Below are positions 54,896 through 64,000 of a stretch of 64,000 nucleotides of DNA, in pieces. The stretch covers positions 2,603,210-2,667,209 of the forward strand of contig NZ_JH584235.1 of NCBI RefSeq assembly GCF_000241465.1, written 5' to 3'. This DNA comes from Sphingomonas echinoides ATCC 14820. GTDB taxonomy: Bacteria > Pseudomonadota > Alphaproteobacteria > Sphingomonadales > Sphingomonadaceae. How positions within the stretch are numbered: the first letter of the stretch is position 1; each line of letters begins with the position of its first letter. The translations under genes were made by a program, and so were the position numbers. The notes under the pieces are model-generated. The model saw only the letters and a list, made by a program, of their open reading frames with translations, did not search any database and was not told the origin of the DNA.

Positions 54896-56368
54896 GTGGA
54901 ACACATAACCGTCAATCCCTGGGCATCGCTGGCCTATCTCGTTGCGGGGGTGTGCTTCATCCTCGCGCTGCGCGGGCTGTCCAGTCCGGCGACGAGCCAG
55001 CGCGGCAACCGCATGGGCATCATCGGCATGACCATTGCCGTGGTGACGACGCTCATCACGCATGTGCCCTATCTGTTCAGCGATGGTTGGACGCTCTACG
55101 CACCCGCCCGTGATATCACGCCGTTTATCGACTGGCTTACTGTTGCTGAAATCCTCGCCGCAATCGGGATCGGTGCCGCGATCGGCATCACCACCGCGCG
55201 GCGCATCGCGATGACCGACATGCCGCAGCTCGTCGCCGCCTTCCATTCGCTGGTCGGGCTGGCGGCGGTGCTGGTGGCGTGCGCGGCGTTCCTCAATCCG
55301 GGCGCGTTCGGCATTGCCGAGGGCGGCGTGATCTTCGCGCAAAGCCGCATCGAAATGGGGCTGGGCGTTGCGATCGGCGCGATCACCTTTTCGGGCTCGG
55401 TGATCGCCTTCCTCAAACTCAACGGCAATATGGGCGGCGCGCCGATCCTGTTGCCGGGGCGGCATGTGATCAACCTCGGCGTGCTCGCCGCGATCCTGGG
55501 GCTGGTCGGCTATTTCACCATCGACCAGAGCGCGTGGGTGTTCTGGACGATCACGGTGCTGAGTTTCGTGATCGGCTTCCTGCTGATCGTGCCGATCGGC
55601 GGGGCGGACATGCCGGTGGTGGTGTCGATGCTGAACTCCTATTCGGGCTGGGCGGCGGCGGCGATGGGCTTCACGCTGCACAATACGGCGATGATCATCA
55701 CCGGCGCATTGGTCGGGTCGTCGGGCGCGATCCTCAGCTACATCATGTGCAAGGCGATGAACCGCAGTTTCATCAGCGTGATCGCGGGTGGCTTTGGCGG
55801 CGAAACCGCGGCGGCGGGCGGCGCGCCCAAGGAACAGCGGCCATGGAAGCGCGGATCGGCGGAGGACGCCGCCTTCCTGCTCGAACAGGCCGAACAGGTC
55901 ATCATCGTGCCGGGATACGGCATGGCGGTGAGCCAGGCGCAGCACGCACTGCGCGAAATGGGCGACAAATTGAAGGCGCATGGCGTGCGCGTGAAATATG
56001 CGATTCACCCCGTCGCCGGGCGCATGCCGGGGCATATGAACGTGCTGCTGGCCGAAGCGAACGTGCCCTATGACGATGTGTTCGAGCTGGAGGACATTAA
56101 CAGCGAATTCGCGCAGACCGATGTCGCTTTCGTGATCGGCGCGAACGACGTGACCAACCCGGCGGCCAAGACCGACAAGACCTCGCCGATTTACGGCATG
56201 CCCGTGCTCGACGTGGGCAAGGCCAAGACCGTGCTCTTCATCAAGCGCTCGATGGGCGGGGTCGGCTATGCCGGGGTCGACAATGACGTGTTCTATATGG
56301 ACAACACCATGATGCTGCTGGGCGACGCCAAGAAGATGGTCGAAGAGATCGTCAAATCGCTGGACTAA
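54896..56368 (+). CDS. pntB: NAD(P) transhydrogenase subunit beta
   Basis: 490 residues: eight or nine membrane helices (about 1-270) followed by the NADP(H)-binding domain III (VIIVPGYGMAVSQAQHALRE, HPVAGRMPGHMNVLLAEA, VIGANDVTNPAAKTD, GYAGVDNDVFYMDNTMMLLG). GTG start at 54896. Completes the proton pump with pntAA/pntAB. Confidence 0.96.
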   Translation: MEHITVNPWASLAYLVAGVCFILALRGLSSPATSQRGNRMGIIGMTIAVVTTLITHVPYLFSDGWTLYAPARDITPFIDWLTVAEILAAIGIGAAIGITTARRIAMTDMPQLVAAFHSLVGLAAVLVACAAFLNPGAFGIAEGGVIFAQSRIEMGLGVAIGAITFSGSVIAFLKLNGNMGGAPILLPGRHVINLGVLAAILGLVGYFTIDQSAWVFWTITVLSFVIGFLLIVPIGGADMPVVVSMLNSYSGWAAAAMGFTLHNTAMIITGALVGSSGAILSYIMCKAMNRSFISVIAGGFGGETAAAGGAPKEQRPWKRGSAEDAAFLLEQAEQVIIVPGYGMAVSQAQHALREMGDKLKAHGVRVKYAIHPVAGRMPGHMNVLLAEANVPYDDVFELEDINSEFAQTDVAFVIGANDVTNPAAKTDKTSPIYGMPVLDVGKAKTVLFIKRSMGGVGYAGVDNDVFYMDNTMMLLGDAKKMVEEIVKSLD

Positions 56369-56422
56369 GCTAGTATCCTTCGGCCAAGCTCTTGATCTGA
56401 AACGCGAACGGGGGTTTGGGCG

Positions 56423-57325
56423 ATGGTGACGGTTGGCGATATTATCGGCGGTGGCTTTCGTCTGATCCGGGAGCGGATCGGTGCGGTGGCGGTATGGGCT
56501 GGCCTGTATCTGGTGATGAACGTCGCCGTGGTTTTGGGGCTACGGCCGATAATGGCCGGAACGCTGGCGGCGCAGGCAGCGGGCGTGGCCCCTGATCCCG
56601 CGCTGATGATGGCGGGGATGAGCCAGATGTTCGGCCTCTACCTGCTGCTGATGATCGGCCTGCTGGTGCTGTACACAGCCGCGTTGCGCGCCGCTGTGCG
56701 CCCGGCGGAAAGCGGCTTTGCCTATCTGCGCCTGGGCATGGACGAAGTGCGCATGGTGCTCGTCGCATTGGTGCTCTCGGTCGGCTTCTTTCTGTTGTAC
56801 CTGTTGCTCGTGCTGGTCGTGGGCGTGGTTGGCGGTGTGGTGGCGGTGGTCGCGCGCGGGGCGGCTTTGCCGGTGTTCGTTCTGCTTGGCCTGATCGTGC
56901 TGGCGGTGCTGATGTTCTTCTATGTGCGCTTCTCGCTCGCCTTCGCGCTGACGATGCAGCGCGGCAAGATCATGATCGGCGAATCGTGGAACCTGACCAA
57001 GGGGCGGTTCTGGACGTTGTTCGCTGCGTATCTCGTCGTTGGCCTGATCGTGACCGTGGTGTCGGTGTTGGTGCTTGGCCTTACCCAGGGCAGCTACATT
57101 GCGGAAATGGCGCAGGGCGGCTTCCGGCCCGAGGCGGTGCAGGCGGCGCAGCGCCACCAGATGGAGCAGCAATTCGGCGCGATTACCGGCCTGACCGTGG
57201 TGGGTTGGGTGCTGGGCGCGGTGCTGATGACGTTGTGGATCACGCTGGCGGCGGGCGTGGCGGGCGCGGCGACGACCGGATTGCGCGACGATGCCTTTGC
57301 CGACATCGGTGCCGTCTACGAATGA
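56423..57325 (+). CDS. Multi-span membrane protein of unknown function
   Basis: 300 residues with six membrane helices, many valine- and leucine-rich. It begins with VGDIIGGGFRLIRERIGAVA and has GESWNLTKGRFWTLFAAYLV, a pattern of glycerophosphodiester-phosphodiesterase-like membrane domains (YciC-like). No catalytic residues. Lies 54 bases after pntB and may be co-transcribed with it. Confidence 0.75.
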   Translation: MVTVGDIIGGGFRLIRERIGAVAVWAGLYLVMNVAVVLGLRPIMAGTLAAQAAGVAPDPALMMAGMSQMFGLYLLLMIGLLVLYTAALRAAVRPAESGFAYLRLGMDEVRMVLVALVLSVGFFLLYLLLVLVVGVVGGVVAVVARGAALPVFVLLGLIVLAVLMFFYVRFSLAFALTMQRGKIMIGESWNLTKGRFWTLFAAYLVVGLIVTVVSVLVLGLTQGSYIAEMAQGGFRPEAVQAAQRHQMEQQFGAITGLTVVGWVLGAVLMTLWITLAAGVAGAATTGLRDDAFADIGAVYE

Positions 57326-57334
57326 ACGAGGCGG

Positions 57335-57357
57335 CTTTGCTCCATTGCGGAGCAAAG
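57335..57357. terminator. Hairpin after the membrane-protein gene
   Basis: CTTTGCTCC - ATTGC - GGAGCAAAG, a perfect 9-base stem, 9 bases after the stop. No T-tract, so termination would be inefficient or Rho-assisted. Confidence 0.4.
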
Positions 57358-57476
57358 ACACGCATTCGCGTACCTTTCGCTGCCGAAACGGCGCGGCTTT
57401 CGCTGTTCCGCCATTAGGAAATACGTACTTTGCGTACTCAGCCGCGGCCCTAGCCCGGCGTAGCGGAGCGGCAGCG

Positions 57477-58442
57477 ATGGACAAAGACGGGCAAGCGACA
57501 GGCGGGGCGTTTCCGATCGGCGGAGCAAGAAGACAGGCCCCGGACATTCTGGCGATCGTCGCGGACGATCGGCGCGCGATGGTGGCGGAGGTGTGCGACG
57601 CCGTGCGCGGGGAACGCTGGGCATGGACCGACTGGCACGGCGCGACCGAGCGTTTGGAGCATGCCGGGTCGGTCGGGATCGTCCTGGCCGACACGCGCGG
57701 GGTTAGCGAGGCGCAGCTTGCACCCGTCCTGTCACAGCTCGACGCCTTCGCCCGCGGCGCGGGGCAGCGGGTGATCGTCGCGCTGGATTTCGAGCAGATC
57801 GATCTCATTTCCGCCGCGCTCGCGACGCCAGGGATCGAATTGTTATGCGCGCCGAGTCTTGCCGAATATGTCGCGGCGTTGTTTGTGGCGGGGGGCGGCA
57901 CCGGCGGCGTGCGCGACAGCGGGCGCGAGGCGGAGGCCGAGCGGTTGCGGCAATTGCACGAACAGGTCGCGCGCATTGCCGAAACGCTCGCCCGCTTGAC
58001 CGGCGAAGCGACCGACCTGCCCGCGCGCGAAAGCGGCCATGTCGGCGAACATGGCATGTCCTATCGCGGCGGGCCTGCCGCTGCCGCTGCCAGCCCCATC
58101 GCCGCGCGCGACATTCGCGATGCGATCCGCGCGCGGCGCATGCGCGACCAGCATTTCGGGAGCGGACTGTTCGAGGATCCGGCATGGGACATGCTGCTCG
58201 ATCTGTTCGCCGCCGAGCTGGAGCGGTCGCAGGTTTCGGTCTCCAGCCTCTGCATTGCCGCAGCGGTTGCGCCGACCACCGCGTTGCGCTGGATCGCCAA
58301 GCTGACCGATGCCGGGCTGTTCGAGCGCCAGCCCGACCCGTTCGATCGCCGCCGCGCCTTTATGGCGCTGTCCGCCCGCGCGAGTGCGGCGATGCGCGCC
58401 TATTTTGGGGCGGTGCAACGGATCGGCGCGCCGATCGCGTAA
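57477..58442 (+). CDS. Degenerate receiver fused to MarR-type winged helix
   Basis: 321 residues. N-terminal ~25-150 is a receiver-like fold (DILAIVADDRR, GIVLADTRG, RVIVALDFEQIDLISAAL, ELLCAPSLAEY); the aspartate at the phosphorylation site is present (LADTRG) but the conserved lysine is missing (CAPS), so it may bind a ligand or partner instead of being phosphorylated. The C-terminal ~70 residues are a MarR-type winged helix (SLCIAAAVAPTTALRWIAKL, AGLFERQPDPFDRRRAFM). CGTACT direct repeats at 57424-57438 upstream could be its own operator. Name and target unknown. Confidence 0.75.
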   Translation: MDKDGQATGGAFPIGGARRQAPDILAIVADDRRAMVAEVCDAVRGERWAWTDWHGATERLEHAGSVGIVLADTRGVSEAQLAPVLSQLDAFARGAGQRVIVALDFEQIDLISAALATPGIELLCAPSLAEYVAALFVAGGGTGGVRDSGREAEAERLRQLHEQVARIAETLARLTGEATDLPARESGHVGEHGMSYRGGPAAAAASPIAARDIRDAIRARRMRDQHFGSGLFEDPAWDMLLDLFAAELERSQVSVSSLCIAAAVAPTTALRWIAKLTDAGLFERQPDPFDRRRAFMALSARASAAMRAYFGAVQRIGAPIA

Positions 58443-58526
58443 TTGCGCGCTGCGGCGGCGCAGAGGCTTGCAGTGTCGGCCCGGTGATGGCACAGGGCGC
58501 TTCTTCGTTCCCGCGAGCGGGGTCGC

Positions 58527-58602
58527 GGGCGATTAGCTCAGTTGGTAGAGCGTCTCGTTTACACCGAGAATGTCGGCGGTTCGAGCCCGTCATCGCCCAC
58601 CA
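58527..58602 (+). tRNA. tRNA-Val (anticodon TAC)
   Basis: 76 bases. Acceptor GGGCGAT / ATCGCCC, D-arm AGCTCAGTTGGTAGAGC, anticodon loop TTTACAC between TCTCG and CGAGA, T-arm GGTTCGAGCCC, encoded CCA. Confidence 0.97.
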
Positions 58603-58614
58603 CGCCCTGCACGG

Positions 58615-59136
58615 CTATTTCAGCACCAACGGCAAACCGGCAGCGACAAACACCACCGAATCGACGGTGCGTGCGATTGCCTGGTTGATCGTGCCCGCCA
58701 TATCGCGAAAGCGGCGCGCCAGCGCATTGTCGGGCACGATGCCAAGGCCGACTTCATTCGATACGAGCAGGATTTTCCCCGGCGCAGCGGCGATGGCGGC
58801 GGTGAGGTCGTCGATTGCCGAGGTCAGATCGGCCTCCGCGAACAACAGGTTGGACGCCCATAGCGTCAGGCAATCGATCAGCAGGACGGTTTCGGGGCGA
58901 CTGTGCGCGGCAATCGCCTCGGCCAGCGCGAGCGGTGCCTCGTGCGTTTGCCAGCGCGCACCACGCTCGGCGCGATGCCGCTCGATGCGATCGTCCATCT
59001 CGCCATCGAGCGCTTGCGCGGTGGCCAGATAGAGCAGCGCCCCCGGCAGGCCTTCCGCCTGGCGCTGGGCAAAGCCACTCTTGCCGGAGCGCGCGCCGCC
59101 CAGGATCAATTGTGTCCGTGTGAATGCAATCGACAT
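58615..59136 (-). CDS. cobU: Adenosylcobinamide kinase / guanylyltransferase
   Basis: 173 residues. Phosphorylates adenosylcobinamide and links GMP, in assembly of the cobalamin lower loop. P-loop LILGGARSGKSGFAQ near the start, the guanylylated His in RIERHRAERG, and VSNEVGLGIVPDNALARRFRD. Start ATG 59136; the longer frame is not homologous. Faces cobD; the 99-base gap between them shows no cobalamin riboswitch. Confidence 0.94.
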   Translation of the reverse strand: MSIAFTRTQLILGGARSGKSGFAQRQAEGLPGALLYLATAQALDGEMDDRIERHRAERGARWQTHEAPLALAEAIAAHSRPETVLLIDCLTLWASNLLFAEADLTSAIDDLTAAIAAAPGKILLVSNEVGLGIVPDNALARRFRDMAGTINQAIARTVDSVVFVAAGLPLVLK

Positions 59137-59235
59137 CGCTTTGGCGGTTCCAACAGAGTCGCGTTGCCCTATAGCGCGGACGCGGCACTCTGCACCGTTC
59201 GATCGAGCGCGGGTGGGGCCAGACGACGGGATACT

Positions 59236-60231
59236 GTGCGCTTGCGGGAATGGACCATACATGGCGGTCGGCTTGCGGAAGCGCAGCTTCATTACCGCGA
59301 CGCGCCGACACCGTGGCTGGATCTGTCGACCGGGATCAATCCAGAGCCGTGGCCGGGAGCCGACGCGCTGACCTTCGACTGGGCGCGTTTGCCGGACGAC
59401 GCCGCGCTTCGTCAGCTTGAAGCGGTCGCCACGGCCTATTTCGGAGCGCGGGGGCCGCAGGTTCTGGCGCTACCCGGCACCGAATTCGGCTTGCGCGGTT
59501 TGGCGACGCTTGGCCTGCCCGCGCCCTTCCGCCATGTCTGGCCGGGGTATCGCACCCATGCCGAAGCGTTGCCGGGGAGCGTCCCCGTGTCCTTCGACGC
59601 CGCGATCGAGCTGGCGGGGCAGGGCGGCACGATCGTGCTGGCCAACCCGTCCAACCCCGATGGGCGCTTGCTTGCGCCTGCCGATGTGATGGCGCTGGCG
59701 GCGGTGCTCGCGCGCAGCGGCGGATGGCTGGTGGTCGATGAGGCGTTCATCGATGCGCAGGACGCCGGCAGTATCGTGCCGTTGCTGGACGGGACCGAGC
59801 CCGTTTTGGTCATGCGCTCGTTTGGCAAGTTCTTCGGTCTGGCGGGCGTGCGTTTGGGTTTTGCGGTGGGGCCCGCCGCGATGATCGCACGTTGGCGCGC
59901 GACCGTCGGCAGTTGGCCGCTCTCCGCCGCCGCGATCGCGATTGGCACGGCGGCTTATGGTGACAGCGGCTGGATCGCCAGCACCCGCGCCGCCCTGTTC
60001 GAGCGGGCAGCGGCGCTGGACCGGGTGTTGCGCCGCCACGGACTGGAGCCGATCGGCGCTTCGCCGCAGTTCCGGCTGGTGGCGTGCGAGGCGAGCGCGC
60101 TGTTCGACCGCTTGGCGCGCGTCGGTATCCTGACGCGACCGTTCGACTATGATCCGCGCTGGTTGCGCCTGGGTGTGCCCGCATCGCGCGGAGATCTCGC
60201 GCGTCTCGATCGGGCTCTGGCCGGTGGCTGA
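59236..60231 (+). CDS. cobD: Threonine-phosphate decarboxylase
   Basis: 331 residues, PLP-dependent class I/II aminotransferase fold. Makes (R)-1-amino-2-propanol phosphate for the cobalamin side chain. ANPSNPDGRLL (the NPN motif), VVDEAFIDA, and Lys in MRSFGKFFGLAGVRLGF. I take GTG 59236 as start (CGGGA 4 bases upstream); TTG 59242 is possible. Overlaps cbiB by 8 bases. In Pseudomonas nomenclature this is cobC. Confidence 0.92.
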   Translation: MRLREWTIHGGRLAEAQLHYRDAPTPWLDLSTGINPEPWPGADALTFDWARLPDDAALRQLEAVATAYFGARGPQVLALPGTEFGLRGLATLGLPAPFRHVWPGYRTHAEALPGSVPVSFDAAIELAGQGGTIVLANPSNPDGRLLAPADVMALAAVLARSGGWLVVDEAFIDAQDAGSIVPLLDGTEPVLVMRSFGKFFGLAGVRLGFAVGPAAMIARWRATVGSWPLSAAAIAIGTAAYGDSGWIASTRAALFERAAALDRVLRRHGLEPIGASPQFRLVACEASALFDRLARVGILTRPFDYDPRWLRLGVPASRGDLARLDRALAGG

Positions 60232-61165
60232 ACCGGTCGCGCTGGTGGCGCTGGCCCTGGATGCGGCGATTGGGTGGCCCGCCTGGCTGTATCGGCGGAT
60301 CGGTCACCCGATCGGGCTGTTCGCCCGAATCCTCGACATGTGTGAACAGGCATGGAACCGGCCCGACCGTTCTTTTGCGGCGCGCCGGGCGCTCGGGGTT
60401 CTCACGATGGCGCTGCTGATCGGGACGGTCGGCGGGGCAAGCTGGTTGCTGCAACGCGCGGTGCTGGAGGGGCTTGGCCCAATCGGGTGGCTGGTGTGCG
60501 CGCTGCTCGCCTTTCCCGCGCTGGCGCAGCGCAGCCTGGACGATCACGTCCGCGCGGTTGCGCTGGCGCTCGAGCAAGGCGACCTGCCCGCCGCGCGTAC
60601 TGCCGTCGCGCAGATCGTGGGGCGCGACCCCGACGCGCTCGATGCCGCCGGGGTCAGCCGTGCCGCGATCGAGAGTCTGGCGGAAAGCTTTTGCGACGGG
60701 GTTGCCGCGCCGTTGTTCTGGCTGCTCGCGTTGGGGCTGCCGGGCGTGTGGATGTACAAGGCGATCAACACCGCCGACAGCATGATCGGCCACCGTGAGC
60801 CACGCTGGCGCGCGTTCGGCTGGGCGGCGGCGCGGATCGACGATGGGGCGAACCTGGTACCGGCGCGCCTTGCCGGGATCGCGATTTGCCTTGCCGCAGG
60901 CAAAGGGTGGCGAACGATGGCGCGCGATGCGGGCAAGCACGCCTCCCCCAATGCCGGATGGACCGAGGCGGCGATGGCGGGCGCGCTCGATCTGCGGCTG
61001 GTTGGCCCGGTCTGGTATGATCGCGTTCTGCACGACAAGCCCTGGATCGGCGCGCACGGACGCAACGATGCGGGGGGCGTCGACATTCGCCGCGCGCTGG
61101 TGATTTATCGCCGGGCGTGCCTGTTGCTGTGGGCAATCGCAGGAGGGCTGGCATGGGCGCTGTAA
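60224..61165 (+). CDS. cbiB: Adenosylcobinamide-phosphate synthase (CbiB)
   Basis: 313 residues, membrane protein with about 5 spans. Attaches aminopropanol(-phosphate) to cobyric acid. [20 protein letters not shown] is the family start; [30 protein letters not shown] and [11 protein letters not shown] are typical. GTG 60224 start inside the end of cobD. Overlaps cobQ by 13 bases. Confidence 0.94.
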   Translation: MAEPVALVALALDAAIGWPAWLYRRIGHPIGLFARILDMCEQAWNRPDRSFAARRALGVLTMALLIGTVGGASWLLQRAVLEGLGPIGWLVCALLAFPALAQRSLDDHVRAVALALEQGDLPAARTAVAQIVGRDPDALDAAGVSRAAIESLAESFCDGVAAPLFWLLALGLPGVWMYKAINTADSMIGHREPRWRAFGWAAARIDDGANLVPARLAGIAICLAAGKGWRTMARDAGKHASPNAGWTEAAMAGALDLRLVGPVWYDRVLHDKPWIGAHGRNDAGGVDIRRALVIYRRACLLLWAIAGGLAWAL

Positions 61166-62613
61166 TGTTGCAGGGGACCGGCTCGGATGTCGGAAAATCG
61201 GTGCTGGTGGCGGGGCTGTGCCGCGCGCTTGCCAATCGCGGATTGCGCGTGCGCCCGTTCAAGCCGCAGAATATGTCGAACAACGCCGCCGTCACCGCCG
61301 ATGGCGGCGAGATCGGGCGGGCCCAGGCGACCCAGGCGATTGCCTGCCGCACCGAGCCGACTACCGACATGAATCCGGTGCTGCTGAAGCCGCAGGCCGA
61401 TCACACATCGCAACTGATCGTGCATGGCCACGTGCGCGGCACCTTGCGCCCGGGCAATTACCGGCAAGCGCGCGGGGCCCTGCTGGAGGATGTGCTGGCG
61501 AGCTATCGTCGGCTGCGCGCCGAATGTGATGTGGTGGTGGTGGAGGGGGCGGGGTCGCCCGCCGAGATCAACCTGCGGGCTGGCGACATCGCCAATATGG
61601 GGTTTGCTCGCGCGGCGGGGGTGCCGGTGGTGCTGGTCGGCGATATTGATCGCGGCGGTGTGATCGCGGCGATCGTTGGCACGCGCGCGGTGATCGACCC
61701 CGACGATGCCGCGATGATTCACGGCTTTCTGATCAACAAGTTTCGCGGCGATCCGGCGCTGTTCGAGGACGGGTATCGCCAGATCGAGCAACTGGCGGGC
61801 TGGCGCGGCTTTGGCGTGGTGCCGTGGCTGGCCCCGGCGGCGCGCTTGCCAAGCGAGGATTCGGTCATTCTCGAACGCCCGATCGTCAGCGAAGCGCAAC
61901 GGATCGTCATTGCCTGCCCGATCACGCCGCGTATCGCCAATTTCGACGATCTCGATCCGCTGAAGCTGGAGCCGGGCGTGGAGGTGCGGATGATCGCGCC
62001 CGGCCAGCCGATCCCGGCCGAGGCCGCTTTGGTGGTGCTGGCCGGATCGAAGGCGACCATCGCCGACCTTGCCTTCCTGCGTGGCCAGGGGTGGGACATT
62101 GACATCCTGGCGCACCACCGGCGGGGTGGCCATGTGTTGGGCCTGTGCGGCGGGTATCAGATGCTGGGGCGCTCGATCAGCGATCCGCAGGGCGTCGAGG
62201 GGCCGCCGGGCAGCGTGGCCGGGCTGGGTCTGCTCGCGGTGGACACCGTGCTTGCCGGGCGCAAGACGCTGGAGCGGGTGCACGGCACCGCGCTTGGTGC
62301 GGCGTTCCAGGGCTATGAAATTCATATGGGCGAGACCACCGGCCCCGATACCGCCCGCCCGGTTGCCCATATGGCCGATGGCCGGAGCGACGGGGCGATC
62401 AGCGCCGACGGGCGCATCGCGGGCAGCTATGTCCACGGTCTGCTCGATCTTGCCGGTCAGCGCGCGGCATGGCTCGCGCGGATCGGGGGGACGGGCAGCG
62501 GCATCGACCAGCAGGTGGCGGTCGATCAGGCGCTGGACGAAATCGCCGCTTTGCTCGAAATCCATCTCGACATCGACGCGTTGGTCGCGCTGTCACAGAT
62601 GGCGCAGGGCTAA
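61153..62613 (+). CDS. cobQ: Cobyric acid synthase
   Basis: 486 residues. Amidates four carboxylates of adenosylcobyrinic acid a,c-diamide using glutamine and ATP. ATP domain [20 protein letters not shown] (7-26), [10 protein letters not shown]; glutamine amidotransferase domain with Cys332 ([11 protein letters not shown]) and His427 (SYVHGLLD). AGGAGGG precedes ATG 61153. Its 3' end overlaps the convergent cobS by 21 bases. Confidence 0.96.
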   Translation: MGAVMLQGTGSDVGKSVLVAGLCRALANRGLRVRPFKPQNMSNNAAVTADGGEIGRAQATQAIACRTEPTTDMNPVLLKPQADHTSQLIVHGHVRGTLRPGNYRQARGALLEDVLASYRRLRAECDVVVVEGAGSPAEINLRAGDIANMGFARAAGVPVVLVGDIDRGGVIAAIVGTRAVIDPDDAAMIHGFLINKFRGDPALFEDGYRQIEQLAGWRGFGVVPWLAPAARLPSEDSVILERPIVSEAQRIVIACPITPRIANFDDLDPLKLEPGVEVRMIAPGQPIPAEAALVVLAGSKATIADLAFLRGQGWDIDILAHHRRGGHVLGLCGGYQMLGRSISDPQGVEGPPGSVAGLGLLAVDTVLAGRKTLERVHGTALGAAFQGYEIHMGETTGPDTARPVAHMADGRSDGAISADGRIAGSYVHGLLDLAGQRAAWLARIGGTGSGIDQQVAVDQALDEIAALLEIHLDIDALVALSQMAQG

Positions 62614-63312
62614 CACCGCGAGCAGCAAGCCGGTTTCGACCAGTTCGATTCCCGCGCCATGGCAATCCCCCGAAACACCGCCGAGGGTTCGCCGCAGCCA
62701 CACGCCCCACAGGGCAATCAACGGCACCGCGAGCAGGATGGCGGGCACCACTATCGCACCCGCCGCCAGCGCGACGGACCATCCGACGATGTGCGATACG
62801 CGCACGTGCTCGACGAAGCGCGCGCCAAGCCCCGCATGCAGCGGTGGCAACCACAGCGTCCACACCAGCGGCCCAATGCGCGCGGCAAAGGGCAGCAGGA
62901 TCAACGCCGGGAAAACATCGCCTGCCGCGATCAGGGCGTGGACCAGCACCAGCTTGGCGAGGAGTTGCAGCACGATCGCGACCACGCCGAAGCTGCCGAC
63001 ATGCGGATCGGCCATCACCGCGAGCAAGCGCGCGCGGTCCTTATGTGCGGCACCGTAGCCATCGGCGAGGTCCGCCAGCCCGTCGAGATGCAGCGCCCCG
63101 GTCACCCCCACCCAGACCGCCACCGCCGCCAGCGCCGCCACCCAGCCATCGAGCTGTGCGCCGAGCCACGCGCCGCCCGCGACCAGTGCCCCGATGATCA
63201 GTCCGACGGCGGGAAACCAGCGCATCGATCGGGCAAAGTCGCGCTCGGTCGCCTGCACTTGTGGCGTTGGCAGGCGGGTGAGGAACTGGATCGCCAGGAG
63301 GACGCTTTTCAT
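62593..63312 (-). CDS. cobS: Adenosylcobinamide-GDP ribazoletransferase
   Basis: 239 residues, several membrane spans. Joins alpha-ribazole (phosphate) to adenosylcobinamide-GDP, the last cobalamin step. [11 protein letters not shown] start, [13 protein letters not shown] and the [10 protein letters not shown] segment are family marks, and DCHGAGIEL precedes the last helix. ATG 63312 overlaps the cobC stop (ATGA). Confidence 0.94.
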   Translation of the reverse strand: MKSVLLAIQFLTRLPTPQVQATERDFARSMRWFPAVGLIIGALVAGGAWLGAQLDGWVAALAAVAVWVGVTGALHLDGLADLADGYGAAHKDRARLLAVMADPHVGSFGVVAIVLQLLAKLVLVHALIAAGDVFPALILLPFAARIGPLVWTLWLPPLHAGLGARFVEHVRVSHIVGWSVALAAGAIVVPAILLAVPLIALWGVWLRRTLGGVSGDCHGAGIELVETGLLLAVLALRHL

Positions 63313-63878
63313 CGGCGCAGGCCAATAATCTGCGCAGCGGGCGTTTCGCCCCGCCACACGCGCAACGACAACAGGCTGGCATAAGGCAGATCGATCGCCC
63401 AACTCTGGCGCGCATCGAACCCGCACAGCACTGCCAGCGCCGCCCGCATCGCCCCGGCGTGCGTCACCACGAGCGTTGGCACCGCCGCCAGATTGGCGAG
63501 CGCCTCTGCCACCCGCCCGACGAGATCGGACCAGCGCTCGCCCCCTGGCGGCGCGCAGCCATCGGGGTCGTCCCAGAAGCGCGCGAGCGCGTCACTGTCC
63601 ACCGCGTTGGGGGGCAGGCCGTCCCACTGCCCGAAGTCCAATTCGCGCCAGCGCGGATCGATCGTTAGCGGGATCCCTCTCACCGTCGAGATCGCCGCGC
63701 CCGCGTGCTGGGCGCGCGACAAGTCCGATGCGATCAGCGTCGCGACATCCAGCTCGCGCGCCTGCGCCACGCACGCGGCGATGCCCGACGGCAGCGGGGT
63801 CGCGTCGGTGTGGCCGATGAAGCGCCCCGCGCGTTCCGGCTCGCCATGCCGCAGGAGGTGCAGGAGGACGCTGCTCAC
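63309..63878 (-). CDS. cobC: Alpha-ribazole phosphatase (histidine phosphatase)
   Basis: 189 residues. Histidine-phosphatase fold: LLRHGEPE with catalytic His11, [22 protein letters not shown] and [12 protein letters not shown] with the second His. Removes the 5'-phosphate of alpha-ribazole in cobalamin assembly, supported by its place between cobT and cobS. GTG start overlaps cobT (GTGA). Phosphoglycerate-mutase relatives look similar; position decides. Confidence 0.85.
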   Translation of the reverse strand: MSSVLLHLLRHGEPERAGRFIGHTDATPLPSGIAACVAQARELDVATLIASDLSRAQHAGAAISTVRGIPLTIDPRWRELDFGQWDGLPPNAVDSDALARFWDDPDGCAPPGGERWSDLVGRVAEALANLAAVPTLVVTHAGAMRAALAVLCGFDARQSWAIDLPYASLLSLRVWRGETPAAQIIGLRR

Positions 63879-64000
63879 AACGCCTCCGCCACCCCCGCCT
63901 CGGCAAAGGTCGCCATGCCGTTATGCGCGGCGAGTGCGCTGCGGATGACCGACACGGCCACTGCGGCACCGCTGCCCTCCCCCAGCCGCATCCCGAGCGA
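63875..64000 (-). CDS. cobT: Nicotinate-nucleotide:DMB phosphoribosyltransferase, C-terminal fragment
   Basis: Only the last 41 residues are in the window. [20 protein letters not shown] followed by [15 protein letters not shown] matches the C-terminus of CobT, including the catalytic-site glutamate in GEGSGAA. Makes alpha-ribazole-5'-phosphate. The rest lies beyond 64000. Confidence 0.9.
   Translation of the reverse strand, partial: SLGMRLGEGSGAAVAVSVIRSALAAHNGMATFAEAGVAEAL

Noticed and set aside
59137-59235. Cobalamin riboswitch between cobU and cobD
   Set aside because: I looked for the B12 box and the paired stems; the gap is only 99 bases and neither is present.

Overview
The window is high-GC DNA from an alphaproteobacterium, most likely a sphingomonad (Sphingomonas or a close relative). 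The pointers are a Shemin-type 5-aminolevulinate synthase, the cell-cycle methyltransferase CcrM, a split pntAA/pntAB/pntB transhydrogenase preceded by the tiny aa3-oxidase subunit IV, secreted S9 and M28 peptidases, a TonB-dependent receptor, and palindromic repeats of the kind scattered through sphingomonad genomes. It reads as a chromosomal core. I see no prophage, transposase, CRISPR array or conjugation gene. No stretch longer than about 265 bases lacks a gene, and the coding density is high with many 4-base overlaps.

Layout. 1-7.4 kb: topA (C-terminus cut off by the window edge), a secreted protein of unknown function, plsY-dprA, murI, hemA and a 26-residue membrane peptide. 7.4-12.0 kb, all on the minus strand: an ECF sigma factor, its RskA-like anti-sigma factor and a secreted fasciclin protein; then a probable ~109-nt small RNA; then a betaine-lipid operon btaA-btaB-DUF3429 with a possible PhoB site. 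12.2-16.7 kb: rpiB-glyA-nrdR-trmJ in overlapping order, a small secreted protein, chorismate mutase and rpsD. 16.8-26.2 kb: S9 and M28 peptidases, the putrescine genes aguA and aguB separated by an NRAMP-family gene, DUF4337, a family-5 uracil-DNA glycosylase, folK and tRNA-Lys. 26.3-35.3 kb: SDR with a divergent, frameshifted LysR gene, PAP2 phosphatase, TonB receptor, a membrane-tethered LuxR-type regulator, galE, msrA, aqpZ and sua5. 35.3-47.5 kb: acyl-CoA dehydrogenase, arylamine N-acetyltransferase, GntR, nitroreductase, POT transporter, NnrU, aldo/keto reductase, dicarboxylate symporter, glmM, DUF1272, a ThiD-VOC fusion and rnhB. 47.6-58.6 kb: ccrM, folP, bestrophin, glycine-zipper protein, NtrC-type regulator, coxIV-pntAA-pntAB-pntB, a membrane protein, a pseudoreceiver/winged-helix regulator and tRNA-Val. 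58.6-64 kb: late cobalamin genes cobU, cobD, cbiB, cobQ, cobS, cobC and cobT (cut off by the window edge).

Functional themes. The cobalamin genes cover conversion of cobyrinic acid diamide or cobyric acid to cobalamin, with no corrin-ring genes in view. aguA and aguB together make putrescine from agmatine. btaA and btaB make the phosphorus-free lipid DGTS. folK and folP belong to folate synthesis.

Most unusual items: (1) a minus-strand sRNA candidate whose main loop carries CCUCCUUU, the anti-Shine-Dalgarno core of 16S rRNA; (2) palindromic repeats inside the open reading frames of thiD and sua5, and one repeat that forms both the end of the DUF1272 frame and the start of thiD; (3) the ThiD-VOC fusion; (4) a likely CTG start in the third gene of the betaine-lipid operon; (5) a single-base frameshift in the LysR gene. 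All functional calls rest on motifs and gene order read by eye; no database search was run.
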